Below, piece after piece: positions 6,783-10,010 of a stretch of 10,010 bases of DNA (the first letter of the stretch is position 1; every line of letters starts with the position of its first letter). Below the pieces are notes generated by a model, which was not told the DNA's origin, ran no database searches, and was given only the letters and a program-made list of their open reading frames with translations. The translations under genes and the position numbers were made by a program. Source of the DNA: JANPEF01 sp031413115 (lineage in GTDB: Bacteria > Eisenbacteria > RBG-16-71-46 > DASYSL01); assembly GCA_031413115.1 (NCBI GenBank), contig JANOEH010000134.1, positions 1 to 10,010 of the forward strand, read 5' to 3'.

Positions 6783-7841
6783 TCAGGGGAATGCCGGAAG
6801 GACGAGGGTCAGGTCCGTCACGCGACCGGCGGGCTCAAGGTCGATCTCGATCGTGGCCGAGCGCGGCTCGTTGGCGGCCAGCGTGCGGTCCTCGTCGAGA
6901 TCGCGGAAGCCCGTCAGGCGCCAGCGACCACCCCGCAGATTGCCGACAAAGCGTCCCTCCCGCACGTCGAGCACGATCACCGGCGCCCGATCCGCCGCCG
7001 CCACGGGCTCGAGGGGGACACCCCGCACCTCGACACGAAGTGGGGCCGATCCGGGCGCCAGAGAGTCTACCACAGCCCCTTCCACCCGGGCCAAGGCCTC
7101 GGGATCGGTGGCGATCACCCGGACGTCCTGGGCCTCCGGCGCCGCCGCGGTGAGCACGAGCAGGCTCTCCGAGCGGACCAGGAGGTCCGACCCCGGCTCG
7201 AAGGTCCGGTTCCGCGAGCGGTCGACGAAGGCGTACAGGCGGTACGACCCGGGGACTTCGAGCCCGACGAAGCGGAAGACTCCGCCAGCCCGGGCCCTCG
7301 CCAGTGCGTCCATGTCGAGCGCGGTGGAGTCGGGTTTCCGGCCGCGGTCCTCGCGGTAGGCCCACAGGTAGACACCCTCGGGCACGACCCCACGCCCGTC
7401 CAACCGCCCGGTGATCAACCCGGGCCCGAAGGCCGGGCCCGTCGTGAAGTGGACGGCGAATGGCCGGTCGACCACGTTGCCCCGCGCGTCGCGCACACCG
7501 GCGACGAGCAGCATCGTGTGTGCGGTCGACGCGCGCAGCGGCCGGTCGGGACGGAAGGTGACCGTGCGGCCGCCTGTCCACGAGAACGCCCCCCCGCGCA
7601 CGCCCGGCGCGACGAGCAGGCCCGTCTCGACACTGGCGCGATCCATCGGCTCGCTGAACGACAGGCGGATCACCGCCGCCGTGTCGACACCGGTGGCGCC
7701 CGAGTCGGGCTCGATCGACAGGAGCTCGGGCGGCGCCACGTCGCGCGGCCCGCCGGTCGGCGGCAGCTTGCGCGCGCAACCGACGAGCGCCCAGCCACAC
7801 AGCAGTGCCGCCATCGCGATCCGGGCGTTCCGCCGTGTCAC
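6783..7841 (-). CDS. Lipoprotein with N-terminal Big_5/SbsA-type Ig-like domain
   Basis: A 352-residue predicted lipoprotein of unknown function. The signal peptide ends in the lipobox L19-V20-G21-C22. The residue after the cysteine is Ala, not Asp, which favours the outer membrane by the E. coli rule. The mature protein begins with PPTGGPRDVAPP, closely like Ig-like lipoproteins of Bacteroidetes. An Ig-like domain follows at about 37-135: IEPDSGATGV, LSFSEPMDRAS, and an HFTTG end, as in Big_5 modules. The rest (about 140-350) looks like transthyretin/carboxypeptidase-regulatory-type beta-sandwich repeats, with GSYRLYAFVDRSRNRTFEPG at 198-217 and WRLTGFRDLDEDRTLAANEP at 307-326. The two phrases look like copies of one motif. 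The start is a GTG overlapping the hslU stop as GTGA. The signal peptide begins at once, and no strong ribosome site precedes it. No catalytic motif is visible; a structural or binding role in the envelope is an inference. Confidence 0.88.
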   Translation of the reverse strand: MTRRNARIAMAALLCGWALVGCARKLPPTGGPRDVAPPELLSIEPDSGATGVDTAAVIRLSFSEPMDRASVETGLLVAPGVRGGAFSWTGGRTVTFRPDRPLRASTAHTMLLVAGVRDARGNVVDRPFAVHFTTGPAFGPGLITGRLDGRGVVPEGVYLWAYREDRGRKPDSTALDMDALARARAGGVFRFVGLEVPGSYRLYAFVDRSRNRTFEPGSDLLVRSESLLVLTAAAPEAQDVRVIATDPEALARVEGAVVDSLAPGSAPLRVEVRGVPLEPVAAADRAPVIVLDVREGRFVGNLRGGRWRLTGFRDLDEDRTLAANEPRSATIEIDLEPAGRVTDLTLVLPAFP

Positions 7842-9328
7842 AGGATGAACCGCGCCGTGTCGGGGTCGACGAACAGCGCCTCGAGGCGACGGCGCACGTC
7901 CTCGCGGGTGATCACGACCTGTTTCAGTTTCGGGTCAGGCACGTCGAACAGGATGTCCTCGAGGAGCGTGGCCAACACGGTCTGCAACCGACGCGCCCCG
8001 ATGTTTTCGCTCGTGGCGTTGAGCCGGCTGGCCAGCGCGGCGATCTCCCGGATCGCCGCCCGTTCGAAGCTCAGCCGCGTGCCGTCGGCGGCGAGCAGTG
8101 CCTTGTACTGCTTGATCGGCGCGTTCTCGGGCTCGGTCAGGATGCGCACGAAGTCGTCCTCGGTGAGCGCCGCCAACTCGACGCGGATCGGGAAACGCCC
8201 CTGCAACTCGGGGATCAGGTCGCTCGGCTTCGCGTGGTGGAATGCTCCCGCCGCGATGAAAAGCATGTGCTCGGTCTTCACCATCCCGTAGCGCGTCGGC
8301 ACGTTCGTCCCCTCGACCACCGGCAGCAGGTCGCGCTGGACGCCCGCCCGTGACACGTCCGGTCCCGGCCCGGACGCGCCCGGGGCGGCCGCGATCTTGT
8401 CGATCTCGTCGATGAAGACGATCCCGGTGTTCTCCGCGCGGTCGAGCGCCTCGTTCACGATCTTGTCGTGATCGATCAGACGATCGACCTCCTCGTCGAA
8501 CAGGATCTCCTGCGCGTCGGCCACGTCGAGGCGGCGCTGCTTCTTGCGCGGGGGAAGCGCATCGGCCAGCCAGTCACCGAGACTCGCCTCGCCCTCGTCG
8601 AACGGCAGGTGACCGAGCGCCTCGGGCGGCGGGCCCGGGCGCACGGCGACCTCGATCTCGACCTTGCGATCGTCAAGCCGTCCGGCGCGCAGGCGCCGGA
8701 GAAGCCGTTTCCGCTCGGCCGCCCACGCGGCGGCCGCCCGCTTCTGTGCCGCATTCACCGGCCCCTCGGCAGCCGCCTGCGGCGGCTGCAACAGGTCGAG
8801 CAGCCGCGCGTCGACGCGTTCCCACGCCTCGTCCTCGACGTCGTCGATATGCTCCTCGCGCACCAGCCCGACCGAGAGCTCGACCAGGTCGCGCACCATC
8901 GATTCGACGTCGCGACCCATGTAGCCGACCTCGGTGAACTTCGACGCTTCGACCTTGACGAACGGCGCCTGGGCGAGAAACGCAAGGCGCCGGGCCAGCT
9001 CGGTCTTTCCCACCCCGGTCGGGCCGATGAGGATGATGTTCGCCGGCTGGATCTCCTCGCGGATCTCGTCGTTGATCCGCCAGCGCCGCCAGCGCCGCCA
9101 GCGATTGCGCAGGGCGATGGCGACGGCCTTCTTCGCCTTGGCCTGGCCGATCACGTACTTGTCGAGCTCGGCGACGATCTCGCGCGGGGTGAGCTCGGCG
9201 ACCTCGTCGTCCCCCGCCGCGACCCCCGGCCCGCTCCGACGACCGGGCTGCGTCTTGGCGGGCTTCGCGGCGCGTGGCGGCGCCTTCCCTGCGGCGGCGC
9301 CCCGTCCGCTCGAGCCGCGAGTCTTCAC
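7838..9328 (-). CDS. hslU: ATP-dependent protease ATPase subunit HslU (ClpY)
   Basis: HslU is the AAA+ unfoldase that feeds proteins into the HslV peptidase in the cytoplasm. The 496-residue protein has the conserved start LTPREIVAELDKYVIGQ (46-62), Walker A GPTGVGKT (102-109), pore loop GYMGRD (135-140), Walker B VFIDEIDK (304-311), SDLIPELQGRFP with the arginine finger R378, sensor II IGARRL (443-448), and the C-terminal ARFIL that docks into HslV. The I-domain lies at about 150-290. It is longer than the E. coli protein (443) for two visible reasons: about 45 residues rich in Ala, Gly, Pro, Lys and Arg precede the core, and RNRWRR is extended to RNRWRRWRRWR by a 9-bp repeat. The GTG start at 9328 overlaps the hslV stop as GTGA and has GAGG 7 bases upstream. 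No ATG, GTG or TTG exists in frame between it and the core, so the extension belongs to this reading. Confidence 0.97.
   Translation of the reverse strand: MKTRGSSGRGAAAGKAPPRAAKPAKTQPGRRSGPGVAAGDDEVAELTPREIVAELDKYVIGQAKAKKAVAIALRNRWRRWRRWRINDEIREEIQPANIILIGPTGVGKTELARRLAFLAQAPFVKVEASKFTEVGYMGRDVESMVRDLVELSVGLVREEHIDDVEDEAWERVDARLLDLLQPPQAAAEGPVNAAQKRAAAAWAAERKRLLRRLRAGRLDDRKVEIEVAVRPGPPPEALGHLPFDEGEASLGDWLADALPPRKKQRRLDVADAQEILFDEEVDRLIDHDKIVNEALDRAENTGIVFIDEIDKIAAAPGASGPGPDVSRAGVQRDLLPVVEGTNVPTRYGMVKTEHMLFIAAGAFHHAKPSDLIPELQGRFPIRVELAALTEDDFVRILTEPENAPIKQYKALLAADGTRLSFERAAIREIAALASRLNATSENIGARRLQTVLATLLEDILFDVPDPKLKQVVITREDVRRRLEALFVDPDTARFIL
9077..9103 (-). repeat. Perfect triple tandem repeat of 9 bp inside hslU
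   Basis: Three identical copies of CCGCCAGCG on the plus strand (CGCTGGCGG on the coding strand) encode Arg-Trp-Arg three times, residues 76-84 of HslU. The E. coli sequence at this place is RNRWRRMQLNEEL, so one 9-bp unit amounts to a WRR insertion. The reading frame is kept. Confidence 0.9.
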
Positions 9329-9882
9329 GCGAGAACCTCGATCTCGAGCGATTGGTTGGTGTAGATGCACAGTTCTCCGGCCACGGACAGGCTCGCGCGC
9401 ACCAGCGCCTCCGGCCCGAGCTTCGTGTTGCGCAGCAGCGCCCGTGCGGCGGCGAGCGCGTACGGCGCCCCGGAGCCGATCGCGACGATGCCGTCGTCGG
9501 GCTCGACGATCTCGCCGCTGCCGGCGACGAACAACGCGCGCTTGCGATCGACGCAGGCAAGCGTCGCGTCGAGCCGATGCAGCAGGCGATCGGTGCGCCA
9601 CTCCTTGGCCAGCGCGACACAGGCGCGCTCGAGCTGCCCCGGGTGTCGCTTGACCTGTTCCTCGAGGCGATCGAGCAGGGCCAGCGCGTCCCCGGCGGCG
9701 CCGGCGAATCCGGCGAGCACCTCGCCGCCACCGAGGCGGCGGATCTTTCGCGCACTCGCCTTCACCACCATGTCCCCGAGCGTGACCTGGCCGTCGGAAC
9801 CGAGCGCGGCGACGCCGCCATGGACGTGGGCGAGCACGGTGGTGGCGCGCAACGGGGGTCGAAGCAGCGAGCGTGAGGGCAC
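9325..9882 (-). CDS. hslV: ATP-dependent protease subunit HslV (ClpQ), N-terminal threonine peptidase
   Basis: HslV is the proteasome-like peptidase of the HslUV complex. After loss of a propeptide the catalytic residue is the first Thr of ATTVLAHV (codon 9841-9843). In mature numbering D17 and K33 are conserved, but the Gly before D17 in the usual GDGQ is Ser here (GSDGQVTLG). EWRTDRLL, AIGSGAPYALAAARALL and CIYTN are family blocks. The mature part is 172 residues, about the family length. The start is uncertain. GTG at 9882 gives a 13-residue propeptide and is chosen because GC-rich third positions begin here. Alternatives in frame are TTG 9852 (3-residue propeptide, nearest to family norm), TTG 9909 (AGGGGG 7 bases upstream) and ATG 9948 (inside a palindrome). 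The last four bases overlap hslU. It is the first gene of the visible cluster. Confidence 0.95.
   Translation of the reverse strand: MPSRSLLRPPLRATTVLAHVHGGVAALGSDGQVTLGDMVVKASARKIRRLGGGEVLAGFAGAAGDALALLDRLEEQVKRHPGQLERACVALAKEWRTDRLLHRLDATLACVDRKRALFVAGSGEIVEPDDGIVAIGSGAPYALAAARALLRNTKLGPEALVRASLSVAGELCIYTNQSLEIEVLA
9336..9339 (-). promoter_or_regulatory. Ribosome binding site of hslU
   Basis: GAGG within the end of hslV lies seven bases before the hslU GTG at 9328. Its spacing supports this GTG, and so the long basic N-terminus of HslU. Confidence 0.6.
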
Positions 9883-9936
9883 CTCTTCAATTGGAATAAC
9901 GCGACCCAAGTCAAAACCCCCTGCCGGACGAACCTT

Positions 9937-9970
9937 GACGGTTACCATAACCGCTCGCCGGAGCGCCGTC
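9937..9970 (-). promoter_or_regulatory. Nested inverted repeats upstream of hslV
   Basis: Two adjacent perfect hairpins, CGGTTA-3 bases-TAACCG (9939-9953) and CGCTC-4 bases-GAGCG (9952-9965), are enclosed by a further pair, GACGG (9937-9941) and CCGTC (9966-9970); arms overlap by a few bases, so they compete in part. The third codon positions of the reading frame through this stretch lack the strong GC bias of the genes, which suggests non-coding DNA. It may be an operator palindrome or a structured 5' leader of the hslVU message. The pairing is seen; the role is inferred. I see no gene in 9883-10010. Confidence 0.4.
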
Positions 9971-9998
9971 ACCGCCCACAGCTTGCAATTTCGGCCCT

Positions 9999-10007
9999 AT
10001 TACAACA
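9999..10007 (-). promoter_or_regulatory. Possible extended -10 promoter element for hslVU
   Basis: On the minus strand TGT directly precedes TGTAAT, a five-of-six match to TATAAT with the TGn extension. This is one of the few AT-rich spots in the window and lies about 115 bases upstream of the chosen hslV start. Any -35 box would fall outside the window, so this is only a candidate. Confidence 0.25.
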
Positions 10008-10010
10008 AGA

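Noticed and set aside
5884..7359. 491-codon open frame on the plus strand
   Set aside because: Antisense to dapF and the lipoprotein gene, with no recognisable motif.
9329..9601. Longer HslU start inside hslV
   Set aside because: The region encodes conserved HslV blocks in another frame, and the GTG at 9328 has a good ribosome site.
9888..9916. TTGACT as a -35 box upstream of hslV
   Set aside because: At 16-18 bases downstream the hexamers (AATTGA, ATTGAA, TTGAAG) are poor -10 boxes.
9984..9998. Sigma-54-like GG...GC element upstream of hslV
   Set aside because: The distance between GG and GC is nine bases or fewer, not the required ten, and the flanks do not match.
9911..10009. Possible 32-codon tail of an upstream gene on the minus strand, ending in TGA
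   Set aside because: Third codon positions are only about half G or C, unlike the neighbouring genes, and the peptide shows no family motif.

Overview
This is a very GC-rich stretch of bacterial chromosome in which every supported gene lies on the minus strand, so transcription runs from right to left. In that order the genes are hslV, hslU, an Ig-like lipoprotein, dapF, a large secreted five-bladed-propeller protein, dapA, dapB, and a zinc metallopeptidase/propeller protein cut by the left edge. There are no RNA genes, CRISPR arrays, insertion sequences or integration sites that I can support. The genes cover almost the whole window. The only stretch without a supported gene longer than about 100 bases is the region upstream of hslV (about 9883-10010), which looks like a leader or promoter region.

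The likely host is a high-GC member of the FCB side of the bacterial tree; Candidatus Eisenbacteria or a relative (Gemmatimonadota, Latescibacteria) fits best. This is an inference. It rests on an FlgD-like C-terminal domain on a secreted protein, on a lipoprotein whose mature start resembles a Bacteroidetes-type Ig-like family (PPTGGPRDVAPP after the lipid cysteine), on a DapF with the 'ERGVEGETLACGTG' form of its second cysteine motif, and on a peptidase-MA plus TolB-like propeller fusion.

Right part (7838-10010): hslV and hslU encode the two-part ATP-dependent HslUV protease, joined by a GTGA stop/start overlap. HslU is longer than usual: it has a basic N-terminal extension of about 45 residues and a perfect 9-bp triplication that adds three residues to a conserved helix. 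Middle (5899-7841): the lipoprotein gene again starts inside the hslU stop codon, and dapF follows 8 bases later. Left part: the secreted propeller protein (3713-5836) separates dapF from dapA and dapB, which overlap by TTGA. A GC-rich stem-loop begins directly after the dapB stop codon, ahead of the metallopeptidase gene.

DapA, DapB and DapF act in the diaminopimelate branch of lysine and peptidoglycan synthesis: DapA and DapB carry out its first two dedicated steps, and DapF makes meso-diaminopimelate. The three other proteins are envelope or exported proteins. The tight packing suggests one or two long transcripts mixing housekeeping and cell-envelope genes. Nothing here is clearly a new defence or mobile system. 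The most useful leads are the two exported multidomain proteins, the HslU repeat and extension, and the structured non-coding segments.
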